The notes under the pieces: generated by a model | The model's database searches: none | Seen by the model: the letters and a program-made list of their open reading frames with translations, nothing else | Told to the model about the DNA's origin: nothing | Program-made: the position numbers and the translations under genes | In this document: in pieces, positions 1 through 12,652 of the stretch | How the letters are laid out: each line of letters starts with the position of its first letter | Position numbering within the stretch: the stretch's first letter is position 1 | Assembly (NCBI GenBank): GCA_050084985.1 | Contig: JBITNC010000001.1 | Span: 115,444,001 to 115,508,000 of the forward strand | Reading direction: 5' to 3' | Source: Nageia nagi | Lineage: Eukaryota > Pinophyta | DNA length: 64,000 nucleotides

Positions 1-2000
1 TTCTATAGTATTATTTTTACTACTTAAAAATTGAGGTAATATTTATTATATTACACTACATTTGTTGTTAGTCTTGTTAACCTAATGAAATATATTATGG
101 CTAAGTAACATCTATCAGGTAGACTTGCAAAGTGGCAAATGATGTTACAGGAATTTGATATAAATATTGTAAAATAAAAATCTATCAAAGGCCAAGCAAT
201 TATAGATTTAATAGCATATTTACCTCAAGAATGGGAGGTAGTTGTCTATGAAGAATTTGTAGATGAATATCAAGGTGACTCACATTGCCAATAGCATGCA
301 GACTTGCTAGAGATACACTAGCAATGTGACTTTGATGAGATCTTAATCCTTGATGAGTACATATGTCTCATGAAAGTTGATCCAACAATTTGCACCTTGT
401 ATTTTGATGGTTCAAAATGTTCTTACATAGTAGGAGAAGGTATTATTTTGGTATCTCCTACACATCAAGTGATCCCTATGGCATACAAACTTGCTTAGAT
501 TGTACAAATAATATGGTTAAATATGAGGCACTGATATTAGGATTAAAAGCTATTATAATTTTAAAAATTAAGAATATAGAGATATATGGGGATTTCCAAC
601 TTGTTGTGAATCAAGTACAAGATTTATTTGACACTAAGGATGAAAATATAAAAACTTATAGACATGCATTAACTGATTTATTGAATCATATATGTAATGG
701 TAAGTGTAGCTACACTAAAACTAATTGAAATCAAAGATGAAGATACCATTCTTACAATTCATAAGTTAAGTTATCCTTATTATATAGATCATATGGATGA
801 GATTCAGATGTGTCTTATTATAGAAGAGAATGATTTTCAAAATTGGTATGTTGATACCTACAACTATTTGAAAAATAATATAGTGCCTGATAATTTTGAT
901 AGAAATGAAAAATGAGATTGAAAATAATTACAATAAGATATGTGATCATTGGAGAAGTATTATATAGGAGATCATTTGATGGTGCATTCTTGAGATGTTT
1001 AACACAAGATGAGATATCTACTACCTTAGAAGAAGCTCATGATGGTTTATGTGGTGGTCACTTCCATGCAAAAGTAATACAAAGCAAAATTTTGAGGATT
1101 GGATTCTATTGGCCTACTATGGAAGAGGATTGTAAGGCTCATGTTAAAACTTGTTTGTAATGCCAAAAAAATGCAAATTTAGAGAAGAAACCTAACCAAG
1201 AATTACATTCTATTATTTCTCCATGGCCATTCACTACTTGGGGAATAGATTTGATTGGTATGATTAATCCTCAATCTAGAGAAGGACACAAATTTATCAT
1301 CATAGCTATAGAATTCACCACTAAGTGGGTGGAAGTTATCCTAATGAAATCAATCATTGAAACTAAAATCATTACATTCCTCACTGAAAACATCATCATA
1401 ATATTTGGTGTACCATAATGTTTGATAATGGAAAATAGCCCTAATTTCAAAGTTATAGACATGAAGGCATGTTGTAAGAAGTTTCATATTACACAAACCT
1501 TTTCTTCCATCTATTACCCTCTAGTTAATGGTCAAGCTAAAGCCACAAATAAGAAAATTAAGAGCATACTTGCCAAAACCTAGGATAAATACAAGAAAGA
1601 TTGACATCAGCAATTACCATACATTGTTTGGGCTTATATAACTAGTATCTATATAGCCACTAGGACAACATCATTTTCATTGGCATATGGAGATGAAGCC
1701 ATTATTGCACTTGAGTTGGAGATCCACTCCCTTAGAATTTCCTTACAAGGTGACATATTCAATGAAGATGCAAGAAAAGTAAGGTTGCAATAGTTGGAAT
1801 AATTAGATGAGAAGAGAATCACAGCCATTGAACATCAAAAGGTATACCATGCAATACTCAAAAGAGCATTTGGAAAGAAAATCAAAGCAAAGAAATTCAA
1901 GGTAGGAGATCTAGTGTTGAAAGAAAACATTAACATTAACAAGACATTCAATGCTATCCATATTAAATGTTTCTATGCTTAGAAATGATACCTTCATGCC
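1..2000 (+). pseudogene. Tat-type Ty3/Gypsy pol remnant: RNase H, additional RNase H, integrase
   Basis: Degraded 3' half of a retrotransposon polyprotein; the 5' half lies outside the window. About 79-270 reads as the end of RT/RNase H (LSGRLAKWQMMLQEFDI, then KGQAIIDLIAYLPQ). About 385-700 is a second, additional RNase H (TLYFDGSK, then CTNNMVKYEALILGLKA and IYGDFQLVVNQV), which is diagnostic of the Tat lineage. From about 910 comes integrase: an HHCC region (GGHFHAKVIQSKI...FYWPTMEEDCKAHVKTCL, stop, CQ), the first catalytic Asp in TTWGIDLIG (~1240), and a C-terminal region to about 1930. Frameshifts near 480 and 700-910 and several stops break the frame. The second catalytic Asp position reads IMENS (Glu) and the catalytic Glu position reads GQAKATNK (Lys). 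The integrase is therefore dead by sequence. Assignment is from domain order and motifs; the exact lineage within Tat is an inference. Confidence 0.8.
912..1160 (+). pseudogene. integrase zinc-binding (HHCC) segment of the Tat-type element
   Basis: Longest uninterrupted piece of the integrase. It covers the short linker after the additional RNase H (YVIIGEVLYRRSFDGAFLRCL) and the HHCC zinc-binding module with its two His and the first Cys. It ends at a stop between the two final Cys residues (TCL, stop, CQ). The pattern HDGLCGGHFHAK...GFYWPTMEEDCKAHVKTC is typical of plant Ty3/Gypsy integrases. It is part of the larger broken polyprotein and not an independent gene. Confidence 0.7.
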
Positions 2001-2420
2001 CTAAAAAATATAGAATCCATGAGTAGGGGCATGCAATTTTTTTTTTTTTGTAAAATCTAAAACTTTTCTTCTCTTATGGACTTTACATTCTACGCTATAT
2101 TTATCAAAGCTTTGAACAACATTGTTCTCTTACATGTGTTGCCAATCCATGAATATTACTCAATGATGATGTGGCAGATTTAGGTTGTAGCATACTTCAT
2201 GCATGTGACAAGTCTGCACCCCTTACCCCCTTTGAATAGCATCAGCAGGGGGAAATCTAATATTCAATGATAAGTATAATGAATAAGTAGATATTGATCG
2301 ATAAAAGGCAAGATAATTTTATATTTGCAAGATTCAAGGAATTAAATGCCACTAGTAGTGTATATGACTGTTAGCTTGATACCAACAATATGAAAAAGAA
2401 GGAGAGAAAAAAGAGATAGT

Positions 2421-2960
2421 CTAATGTCTTCAAATCATAGACATAAAATGTATGATTGCCAATGGCCAATGAAATGGCTAGTGAGAGTTCATTCACTTAA
2501 AAGTAAACCAATAAGCAAGATGTTGACATTGGATCATCTCTAATGGATGATAAAATTTGTTATGTATCCACATGATTTTTCCTTTGAACCAATCTAAATC
2601 ATAATATCTTTAGATTATAGACATAAAATGTATGATCATCGATGGCCAATGACAAGGTTAGTGAGAGTTCACTCACTTAAAAGTAAACTAGTAATGCAAC
2701 TATAAGCAAGATGTTGATATTGGATCATCTTGAACAAATGATACAAACTTTTATCTAACCACATGGTTTTTACTTTGAACCAATCCAAAGCATAATGTCC
2801 TCAGATCATAGACATAAAATGTATGATTATCCATGGCCAATGATATAGCTAGTGAGTGTTTGCTCACCTAAAAGATAAATTAGTGATGCATCCATAAGTA
2901 GACTATGGACATTGATTCATCATCAATGCATAATGTAACTAATTGTGCATCCACCATATT
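2421..2960 (+). repeat. three tandem repeats of ~180-190 bp in the Tat element 3' untranslated region
   Basis: The string catagacataaaatgtatga (one base differs in unit 2) recurs at about 2436, 2616 and 2807, giving periods of 180 and 191 bp. Each copy is followed by the same order of words: ccaatggccaatga, agtgagagttcactcac, aaaagtaaac, agcaagatgttgacattggatcatc and a tract with tttgaaccaatc. The third unit is more diverged and fades by about 2960. The array lies between integrase and the 3' LTR, a position where Tat/Ogre-type elements are known to carry tandem repeats. Confidence 0.8.
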
Positions 2961-2999
2961 TTTATGACTGATACTTCATTGTAGGTTTCTACATCCCAA

Positions 3000-3514
3000 A
3001 GAGCAAAAAAAATACATAGATTTCCACATTGTTAGCAGTGTGTATACAGTTTCCTAAGTCGTTAAGGATGTCCCTTCCATCACCATTTTATTTCAGTCAA
3101 AATAGATCCTCTCTATTTCAAAGCATGGATGTAAGTGAGAATGGTTCTTGGGTATCAAAAATAACGAAATAACTAGATTCATGATTGAAGTAGTATAGGT
3201 GGAAAATACACATCTTCCATCTTCAACATTGGATATGGGACCATCCAACTACATCATTATAGTCATTTCCATCACCTTCACAGCATCATTCCTAGAGACA
3301 AATTCTTCATCACATTTTTCATTGGTTTCACCACTCAAGGACCTTTCCTAGGGCATCCAAGTCAAAAGGGGGTTAGCAAGGGACCCTCATCATCAACAAC
3401 AACAACAAAGGATAGCATAGCAAAGAGTTGAAATTTCTCAAAAACATTTGTTCTACACTTTGTTTTTAGACATGTAATTTCATTGCTTCAATCACACCTC
3501 TAGAGAGGGGTAAA
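3000..3514 (+). other. 3' untranslated region and polypurine tract of the Tat-type element
   Basis: Non-coding stretch between the tandem repeats and the 3' LTR. It ends in a purine run, agagaggggtaaa (about 3502-3514), directly before the LTR start TGTAGA; this fits the plus-strand priming polypurine tract. A short (caa)n run lies near 3400. No reading frame of note. Confidence 0.6.
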
Positions 3515-4065
3515 TGTAGATGACTAAAAATGAATTATTATTTATTAAATAATTTCTTTTAAAGCCTCAATGATGTATTATGTAAAAGGGGGTTAAATAA
3601 TACTCAAAGTTATGTAATTTATATAGTGGACCCTTGTGACATGTACAAGGGGTCAAAAGATCTAAGTCATGTAAATATGTTGTCATATATAAAGGCATCA
3701 AAAATAACTTAAAAGGATCATCTCCAGAGGAGGAGGTTATAGGAAAATGAATATGAGGAGGTTCCTAGAGAGATTCTAGCACATGATACACCACTCTATT
3801 ATGTATAAATATTATTCATAAGTTATATCTTATGTTTGCTATCTGGTGATTCTTTTGTTCGCTAATCACTAAATTCTTTATTGCATCTGTTATTTTGCTT
3901 ATTTTAAGCCACCAATGGTGTACGTAATATAGGATGCCAATGGTGTGCAATTGAATAAATGTATGCCTATCTTTCATGTATGTTTGTCATAATAGAATAA
4001 ATATGCAATCTAATTAAGAATAAGTTTATGTATTATACTCGTTATCACATTATTTTGGGTCTACA
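3515..4065 (+). repeat. 3' LTR of the Tat-type Ty3/Gypsy element
   Basis: A 551-bp segment starting TGTAGATGAC and ending GGGTCTACA, so the ends form the short inverted repeat TGTAGA/TCTACA. It follows a polypurine tract, as a 3' LTR should. A TATA box (tatataaagg, ~3686) and later aataaa-type signals (~3954 and ~3994) fit the promoter and polyadenylation parts of an LTR. The matching 5' LTR would be left of the window, so the boundary call rests on end structure and position only. The 5 bp after the end are ttggg, the candidate target duplication to test. Confidence 0.75.
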
Positions 4066-4244
4066 TTGGGTTTGAACCATAGTTTGCTATCACAAATTAC
4101 AATCTATTTTACTCGAGTAATGTTCTAATTACTCAAGAATAATTTAACTCTTTTATCAAATGCTCTTCAAATTTAAGAAATGTTTCTTGCCTAAGTTTTC
4201 AGTTTTGATTTATTTTTTTATTTTTCTTAATTGTGACGTATTCT

Positions 4245-4440
4245 ATTTTAGAAATTTTTTTTTTAATGTCTCCTCCACCCACCTAGATGTTGTAGATCGA
4301 AAGTACGACGATATATAAAGAGTAACAAAATCACATGTTGGAACAACAATGTAAAGATTCAAACCTGAGGCCTCTTATAAAAGAAGCAAAGTTTGTACTG
4401 TTATATTATTCCCTTGAAAACAAGTTTTCAACTTATTTTC
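4245..4440 (-). repeat. SINE-like repeat with tRNA-like head
   Basis: Read on the minus strand, this stretch has a promoter B-box-like word (CAGGTTTGAATCTTTA, ~4350) preceded by a tRNA-like layout with a possible A box. It ends in an A-rich tail (T-run at ~4251-4263 on the plus strand). Size and order (head, B box, body, A tail) match a plant tRNA-derived SINE. The A box is weak and target duplications were not confirmed. Confidence 0.4.
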
Positions 4441-6671
4441 TACCCCTATTCTTTAACATTTTACTATATATATAGAAACTAAAATTTTATTACATAAAAT
4501 TTGAACTTTCCAAAATTTTAATTGTAATTCAATTTTACTTTAGTTAAAACAAGAAAGAAAATAAAATGCACTTTAATCTTAAATATAATGCGCTTTATAT
4601 TTAAAAGACTTGTGAATGCTTATCTCATCTATTTTCTAAACTCAAGTACTTTAATTAATGAATTAACATTGTTTTATTTAAAAAAAAAATCTTTAATAGC
4701 TAAGTTGATATAAAGTTTAACCAAAACAAATATTATTATTTAAAAGTTAATTAATCAATTAAACCTTCAAACATAATCATAAATTGAAACATTTATTTTA
4801 TGTTTCTATAGAATTTTAAGTATGTTTCAACTTTTAAAAGTACTGAGTTTTTGAACCTAAACATTCTTTATCTGAAAACTTTAAACTATCTACCTTTCCA
4901 ACTCCTTTATTAGTCAACTCATACTATTTGAATTTTCAAAAATATGTTTATCCTACTGCAAACCAAGCTAGCTTACGGCTGCAATTGTGAAGAAAGGCTA
5001 TACGCTCCTCAAGCGAGGAGACGATGTAAACATATAGGAAAGATATTTAAGGGTCAAAGGAAATTCGTCAAACCACATATAGGAGCCTAAAGTCTTCATT
5101 CAACTTAGTTTACTAATACTTGTCTACAGCGAACAGCCTAAGGAAAGATATTTGCAAATTGATAGCATTTTATAGTGACAGCAAACTACAGAGGTTTCTA
5201 CCATACTGACGCCTTCTTAAATAGGATTGGAACATACAAGCAGGGTGACTGTGTCTAGATGACGCCTTATTATTATTATTCAACTTGATGGCATCTACAG
5301 AATTCTAGTTGTCCATCAAGGAGCATAGAACGACACAGTATACCCTGGATAGCTCTCAGTTTTTCAAGGTTGTTTTGTAAACACTCTCAAGTTATGTTAA
5401 GAAGGGAAAAACAATCAACTAAGAAGCAGAGATAACAAAATCTTAACAAGTAATACATAGCTGTATAGGATGTCAGATAAGAAAAGCATTCTCGACACTT
5501 GCTATGTCACGGAACCTACCTTGGAATGACCACCTCGAAAGGAGCTTTGTCGAGAAGATAGCCTCATCTTATTACAATTCGTTCCATACAAAATTAAATT
5601 TCCTCCGAGAAAACTAAACTTCAAAAGAATAAAACAACTTCTAAAAGTTTTGTTTCTAATTTTAGCAACCAATATTTCTTATCGAAGAGAAGACTAGTTA
5701 TTAAGACTTAAAAGCAATTACTTCTCACAGTATAAAAGGTTCTTTGCATAAAATAATATGGCTTCTTTTCCACACAAAGCTTGGAATCTTCTACTGAAGG
5801 GTCATTTAAAAAGAAGATTATTACTTCAATTAAAATTGCAGCTATATATATTTATATATAAGTACATATTTATATTTTTGAAATGCAATTTAATTCTAAA
5901 CTCTTAGACCTACTGTACGCATAGATGAAATAAGTTCACTACTTCCGGAGATCATATAAACCATGCAACAATATCATCATAAATTATTCATCCTTCTTTA
6001 TCAGGGAGCCTAGATTGCTTTTCTTGACTCTCAATTTTGCATAGAGCAACGATTGAAAAAGAAAAAAAGTACAAGCATGGATTTTAAAGCATATAATATT
6101 TTACAAACATCCAATGAAATATCTTTTGAAATTTGTCTTCCTGTTAATTTCAAAGATAAAAACATATATAACATGTTTAAAGGAATTATTTATGAGAACA
6201 AGATATTATTTAAAGGAATTATCCACAAAAAATTATTTTAGTTCCAACTAACTAATAAATTTTTCATAAATGAAATTAAGTAAATAGACCATTAATTTTA
6301 TTTTCACTAATGTAGGTTTTAAAATAAATTTATTTTCAAATACAAAATTAATATTTTTATTTAATTTACTAACAACAAAAGTCTAAGAGTGCCATGATAG
6401 AATAACTTGGAATAATGTTTAAAATACCCTACAACAATAGAACATGATAAGGGAACTTGAACTATGCTTAAGAATTAAGAATATCAATATAGAGTGTTAG
6501 GTTATGAAGAAATATTTTTTGAACATAATCAGCTTTGAAAAATTATATCTTATGTTTCTATTGCACTTATTTATTTTTTTTCTCTTTAAGTGGTTTTAAG
6601 ATTCATTTTTTTCTTAAAATAGTTATCAACTTTAGATTTATATCAATCAATAGTGTGAATTTGGTTATTGT
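4441..6671. other. unassigned AT-rich and low-complexity stretch
   Basis: No gene recognised. 4441-4960 is very AT-rich. 4960-5800 is less AT-rich and more complex than its surroundings, with phrases such as ctcctcaagcgaggagac (a short perfect palindrome, ~5003) and no long reading frame on either strand. 5800-6670 is again AT-rich. A 62-codon frame at 6053-6241 has no recognisable motif and I do not call it a gene. Confidence 0.3.
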
Positions 6672-8356
6672 AAGTTTTTTTTTTGGATGAAAAAATACAT
6701 ATATTACTTATTCACACAAAAAATAGGCAGGGGTGGGAGGGATTAACATTCCCCACAATATCACAAAAATTATCAAGTTACACTAACTGCATTGCATCAT
6801 CGGTTATATACAAGTATCAAAGTACCATAATACCAAAAATAACTACATTACCATCAAATATATACCCTAAAAATCTACTATTTTTCTTATAAAACTTCTT
6901 CACAAATGCATCATAGTGCCACCCTTGATAGATGCTCAGGGCATCCCAACCATTATTAGTGGTCTGGCTACCTTAAGCATTCATTACATTGTCAGCTACA
7001 TTACTTGCTTCCTGAGAAGGTATTACTTTATCATCCTAGCTAATAACCTTTTTAGAAGATTGTGAAGGAGGTGGTTGAGACTAGTATCTTCCTAGGGGAG
7101 GGAATAGATCTTGTGCATGTGTCTGACCTATGCATGATCTAGGACAAGCTCTTCCCTATGCCAATGGTGGAGAAGTCTGCCTTATATCCATTTTGAGAGG
7201 GAGCATGCAAATTGCAAATGGATCATTTCCCTATTAGTGTATGAGATCCCATAAGTGTTAAATCCCAATAGTAATCTTCTCCACTTGATTGTAAATCTAT
7301 AACCAATAGTAATATAATATCTCATATTTATGAAAGAAAGAAAAGGAGAGTGAAGAAATACTATCTGAAAATATGATTTTCCATTTTGTATTCCATAACT
7401 AAAATAGTAAACCAACTAAGAAAATATGCTAAATGACTAAGAGATTTTTAGCAAACTCAACATAGACACTTAACAAAATATGAACCCAAGAATAAGGGCT
7501 TTTCATGTAGGGTATGAAAAAGAAAGAATCCAATCCCAAGCCTCTCATGCTCTAGGGTAGTCCTAGAATGCACGTTTATAGTCTTCTTCTTCCAAATAAA
7601 TTTTACAACATGTATTAGTAACACCCATATATTTTAGTCCTAAGCTAATGTGGAGGCTAATATGTAGCACTCTACATCCAAGAAAGCTCTTCTTGGGATC
7701 TAAGAACTAAGATGCTATTTTATGTTGAGTTTAGCATACATCAAAATCACTAGAGATAACCAAATATAACCCAACTTCAATTTATATTGTAATAGAGGGA
7801 TATTCTTGGGCCAAACCCAATCCTCCACTTAAAATATTTGGTGTTGTTCAAAAACTTTGTTTCATACTGCTAGGGGGATTTTTTCAATCATTGCCTCATA
7901 TGTGGGTCTATCCTTGGTGAGGAGGTTGAATTTCTTTTGAAATTTATCACACAAAATTTGTGGCTTATTAAGGGAAGCCATGAAATTAGTAAAATAGAAA
8001 ATTCCCATTTAAAAAAAATCTTTATGCATGTGAGTCCATTACATATTAACTAATGGGATACCTTGGATATTAAATGCATATCAAATATTTAACTGAGTTA
8101 GAAAAGCAACATAATCTTTTTTTTTCCATGAAAGTTTACTCTTAAGAGACCCTCAAGATTTCCAAATACTCTAGATGACAAAGGAAATCTTAATTTTTTT
8201 TGAAACTAGGAAAGTGATGAGAGTTTGAAGGTTTAAACCTTGCCATACATTTTTTCCAAAGGGAAGCCCAAAGAAGATACTATTCTTAACAAGAATTTTC
8301 TACCTTTCATCTCCCTACAGGGATTTGATAATTCATTTAGCACATAAAGCAAAATC

Positions 8357-8551
8357 TTATCTTAGACAATCAAACAAACCCATACCATTGAAGGATTTGG
8401 GGAGACAATAGCTTTCCCAAGCTACTCTATGAAGACCCTTCTTACCTTTAGTGTTGGAATAAAGGAAACCTTTAAGATGTTTTTCCAAAGTTTTATAGCA
8501 ATTTTTAGAAGGGACCCAAAAAGAAGAATAATATACATGTTTCAAAGCCAA
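8357..8551 (-). pseudogene. C-terminal part of LINE 1 reverse transcriptase protein
   Basis: Longest open piece of LINE 1 downstream of the RT core. The order WVPSKNCYKTLEKHLKGFLY, GLHRVAWESYCLPKSFNG and MGLFD matches the region after RT in plant L1-like elements, where a conserved 'W..P......E...R.FLW' block is followed by 'V.W...C.PK..GG.G'. It is a fragment of a dead ORF2, not a separate gene. Confidence 0.7.
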
Positions 8552-8639
8552 TAACTTGGAACATATCTAGAAACTTATAGCCAAAAAAAGTTTTTAGATT
8601 TTCAATAACTCATTTTTTAACTTTTTGAACCACATAATG

Positions 8640-9700
8640 TCATAAGCTAGTTGAGGTCCCTTGAAAAGCAAAGGAGATACCCATAACTTTGAACATATCC
8701 CTATGTTTAATCTAATTTAATGATTTTAAATCCAACCATTAAGGGATGTCACTTACCAATTATCTATAACATGAAGTCTTTCTCTATTGTATACTTGAAG
8801 CAAAGGCTAAGCGAAAAGTGTTCAAGAAATTTAGGGTATTAGATATAGAGCATTAATCTTAAATAAGAGTTAAAAGGATTCATCAATAAAGTTACCATTG
8901 ATTAGTTATTTATCTATGTGGGTAAGGAATATGCCTTTCACAAACCTCATATTATCTTTATGAGCTATGATGTACCTAAAGGTTTTAGTTGCAACAATAA
9001 ATAGTGAAGGGGCTAATGGACAACCCTATATAATATATCTTCCTAAGGGAATACTTTGTGATTAAGATTTATTAAGGGATAAAATTGTAGAAGCATCTTT
9101 AAACAATATCCCAATTGTATTCACAAAGAATGACCTAAATCCTAGAGCTCTCTATATTGTAATAATAAAGAACCATTTAATTTTTTCATAAGCCTTTTCA
9201 AAAATTAATTTTGATAAAAAGAGTTAGCTAGTTTGACATTCTAACCCATTCCATTCCTTCCCACACTAATATCACATTATCAAGAACATATCTACCCCTA
9301 ACAAACCCTATTTGCTTAGAATGAATGATAAGAGGAAAAAGAGGCATGATTTTAAGGGCTAGGGATTTGAAGATAATCTTATAACTAATATTTAGTAAAG
9401 TAATGGATCTTTAGTTAGTAATTAATTCTAGATCACCTTCGTTAGGTATGAATTTGATATTTACTTTATTTAAGATTGGACCCAAGTATACAACATATAT
9501 TATTTTCTTTCTATGCATGCCAAAGGTTTGATCCCACAAAGTACTAATGTTATTTATAGAATTCACATAGGAAACCATCCAAACCTAGTGCCTTTTCATT
9601 TGTAGTTACAAATAGAGCTTAAATCAAATCATCCATGGTAAGTGGAGTATTATTTGTAAATTAGGAAGGGATAATAGCACAACATTACTCAAGGGCCTTT
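8640..9700 (-). pseudogene. LINE 1 reverse transcriptase core, decayed
   Basis: Minus-strand translation in changing frames gives the plant L1 block RGRYVLDNVILVWEGMEW (~9250-9300). This is followed by a segment matching the 'FDKAYD..EW' region, the strand leading to 'G.PLSPLLF' (gcccaattagcccc, ~9020) and a poorly kept 'F.DD' area. Stops and frameshifts are frequent. The fold and motif order are recognisable, but no active enzyme could be made. Confidence 0.65.
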
Positions 9701-12440
9701 TGGTAACCTTCAGTGATTTTAGGAAACGTAGTGAGTTTAGAATCATTAATCTTGAAAGTAGGGAACTATGTATGCTTATTAAGAGGCCTAAGTATTTTAA
9801 AAAAAATATTTGGAAACTCTATCACCTATATTAAACAACTACAATTAGGCTCTGATTTGTGCACCTTTTTCTTCATAAATATTTACTTTTTGGAGTTCAA
9901 ATCTAATAGCAAAAACTAGACCTTGTAGTTCAAACTCAAATGGACTACTCTTAGATTTCAAAATAAAATCTAATAGCAAAAACTTGAGCTTATTAGAGAT
10001 TTTCCTTCTCTTGGTAAATTCTTTTCTTAAAGTTTTGAGTAAGACTTTTTTTCTCTTTATGGCATCATTCCACCAATCTATCCATCCAATAGAGACTTTG
10101 GGCCTAGGAAAAGGATTCCATACATGATGGATATGGGAAATAAGAGAAGGTTGATCTAAAAAAGAAGTGTTTAAATTGAACTGAGAAGGAAATTTTAATG
10201 GTCTAACATCATATACAAAGTAATTGGAGCATGATTAGATAGAGTGATCTCTAGAATTTATAATATAAATGAAGCTAAGTTGGACTTTTTTGATGAAGTG
10301 AAAAGTGTTATTTTTCAACATCATATATTGATTCAATCTTGTTAAGAATATGTTATCTCCTTTTGCATATTGCACCAAGTGAACCACTGTTGATCTTAAA
10401 ATTTCTCAATAGTGAAGAAAACATTGGGATCATATAGAATGAGTTTATTTTTTAAAGTAAAATGCTTCTCTTTCAACATTGGTCTACCTCTTCATGGAGA
10501 AATTTTTCTTATGAATAGATTTTGCTACCATGTTAAAATCTCTTTAGAGAATCTAGGTACCAATTAAAACATTCATGGCAATCCATAACCTTATTACACA
10601 TCTATTGAGTGCATGGTTTGAGGCATAAATATAAATAAAACCAAAAGGTCTACCTATTAACTCAAATAAATTTTAAAAAACTTGATTGATAGTGTCCACT
10701 CCCCAAATGACAATGTGAGGCTACCACATTGGGTAAATTATTTTGATAGCTCCCCCCTTTTTGTGTGCATGATTTGTGATATGGATAGTACCTTGAAGTG
10801 AAAGAGAGTTACAAATAAATTTAACTCTAGTGCTAGCTACTTTAGCTTATTAAAGAAATAACATATCCCAACTATCCACATGTCAAAAAATTGAATCTAA
10901 ATCATTGTAGACTCTATATTTTCATATTATGTTCAATAAACCTCTCACATTCTATGAGACATAATTCATTGAATATGGTTAAGGTGAATATCATCCTTTG
11001 CACATATAACATCATCTATATCCCCTAAGTCACCTAGGGATTCAAATATATTAATTAACTATCGGATGGATGCTTCATTATGTTTTCTCTTATGTAGAGT
11101 AAAATCATAAGGATGAGGATTCCAAAAGATTATACTACTTTATCCTTTAGGTAGAGAAATAGAGCTAGATCCTATGACCATGCTCCCTAAATTATGATAA
11201 TTATAAACTATTAAAGCATAACTTGGTGTCTCTATAAAAAAAACCATGTCTTAGTTGGAAGGAGATACTTTAGGTTGAACTAGAAGGGGAGTGAAAGGAC
11301 CTAGGTGAGCTTTTACTGGTACCAACATTCAAGCCTGATCATTTGACTAATAGTTTCATTTGTTATTTATTAGGGTCCATCCATTATGATTATCCTTACT
11401 ACCTTATGTTCCATTTCCTTTATTCTTTCTCTGAGTGGCTTGACTATTTCTTCAAACAATGTTACTTGTAGATTTTGATCATTATTTGGAGGAGCCAAAT
11501 TTTTCTAAAATCTCTTAGTCATAAATGAATATTCCTTAATCTTATATTTTGTGGATTGATAGTAAAAGTAAGTATTTAGGATATGTATATACTAAACCCT
11601 ATAATAAAGCATTTTATCCTCGATATCAATATCAATAAACTTAAGTAAATATTTAGTAAGATTTATGTTAACATAAATTCACCTAGATGGCCTTGCTATG
11701 AAGAATTTAGGTTCCTTAAAGAAAACAAACTTTCCTAAAGGTTCAACTATGTTATGTAGAAAATCCTAGTAAGGCATGGGAATATTTAGAAACTCCACCC
11801 ATATAGGGACCTCAATTGAGTCAATTTTTTCCATTGTACATAAAATTTTGATTATATTCTTACAAAATCATACGTGAGTTCTTAATAGACCAACTACCTT
11901 GGGAAAGTATTTTCTTGGCATGTTCTTCTTTGAAAAAGGTAAATTAAAAACTAACCTTTTGTAAGGTTTTGGATAGAATCATTAATAATACCATGGTAAC
12001 CCCAAACTTGGTTTACCTATGATCTTAGTCAAGTATCATTTTGGATTTGACCTAGGAAATAACCAATAATAGTATGCTTCTCATACCAAACATATATAAA
12101 CTAAAAAATATCCATAGGAATTGAGGCCTTATGAATAGAACTTTTACCTCATGGAACACCTTTGGGATAAATTTTTTGGGTCTCTTCCCTAGTACCATTG
12201 ATCGTACTCCTCACTTTGGTGGCTCTAAAAATCATTGGATTAGTCATTAGAGCATTCATTATAACTAATATTGATCCTCCATGATAGATAAACTACACTA
12301 TTCTTGCAATTAATTATGACATGATGATGGAAATTCTCTGAGCTTGAATCTGTAACCATGTAAGATAAATCTATTGGCAAAATATAGCAACTATTCTAGC
12401 ATTATTTGAGAATTATATGGAACACACTATAAGCATTTAT

Positions 12441-12652
12441 TTTATATACATTTTTTTTTGTTTGATAAACCATTTTTTGATACATAGCACCATTTATCTT
12501 AGGATTCAAGCCAATGAATAAGGGGCATTAACATTGTCAAAATCCACCAGGGACATGATCATCGCATGTGAGAGGGAGAGATTTGAACTTGGGGCCTACC
12601 TCTTTACACTTGAGAGTTTTAATAACCTACTTTCTTACCAACTCCCCTCTGA
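12441..12652 (-). repeat. tRNA-derived SINE, minus strand
   Basis: On the minus strand the element starts TCAGAGGGGAGTTGGTAAG (A-box-like, GAGTTGGTAAGAAAGTAGG) and has a B-box-like word CAAGTTCAAATCTC about 50 bases on. A body of about 120 bp follows, and it ends in a poly-A tail (plus-strand T-run at ~12452-12460). The layout and length of roughly 205 bp match plant Au-like SINEs. It abuts the LTR at 12653 exactly. Flanking duplications could not be confirmed because another element has inserted at its 5' edge. Confidence 0.6.

Larger units (their letters stand above)
6672..12440 (-). mobile_element. degenerate L1-like LINE, near full length, minus strand (LINE 1)
   Basis: A minus-strand non-LTR retrotransposon of about 5.8 kb. 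The plus-strand left end starts with a T-run (the poly-A tail) followed by gatgaaaaaatacatatatt...gggtgggagggattaacattcc, a 3' end shared with the repeats at 18334 and 32986. Reading right to left it shows an ORF1 remnant with a DUF4283-like block (EEHAKKILSQGSWSIKN, ~11850), an endonuclease remnant (DFNMV, ~10540), reverse transcriptase (RGRYVLDNVILVWEGMEW, ~9280) and the C-terminal LINE region (~8400-8550). The frame is full of stops and shifts. LTRs are absent. The 5' limit near 12440 is approximate. Confidence 0.75.

Noticed and set aside
2421-2960. Possible CRISPR-like array because of evenly spaced repeats.
   Set aside because: Units are contiguous ~185-bp repeats with no spacer structure, inside a plant retrotransposon.
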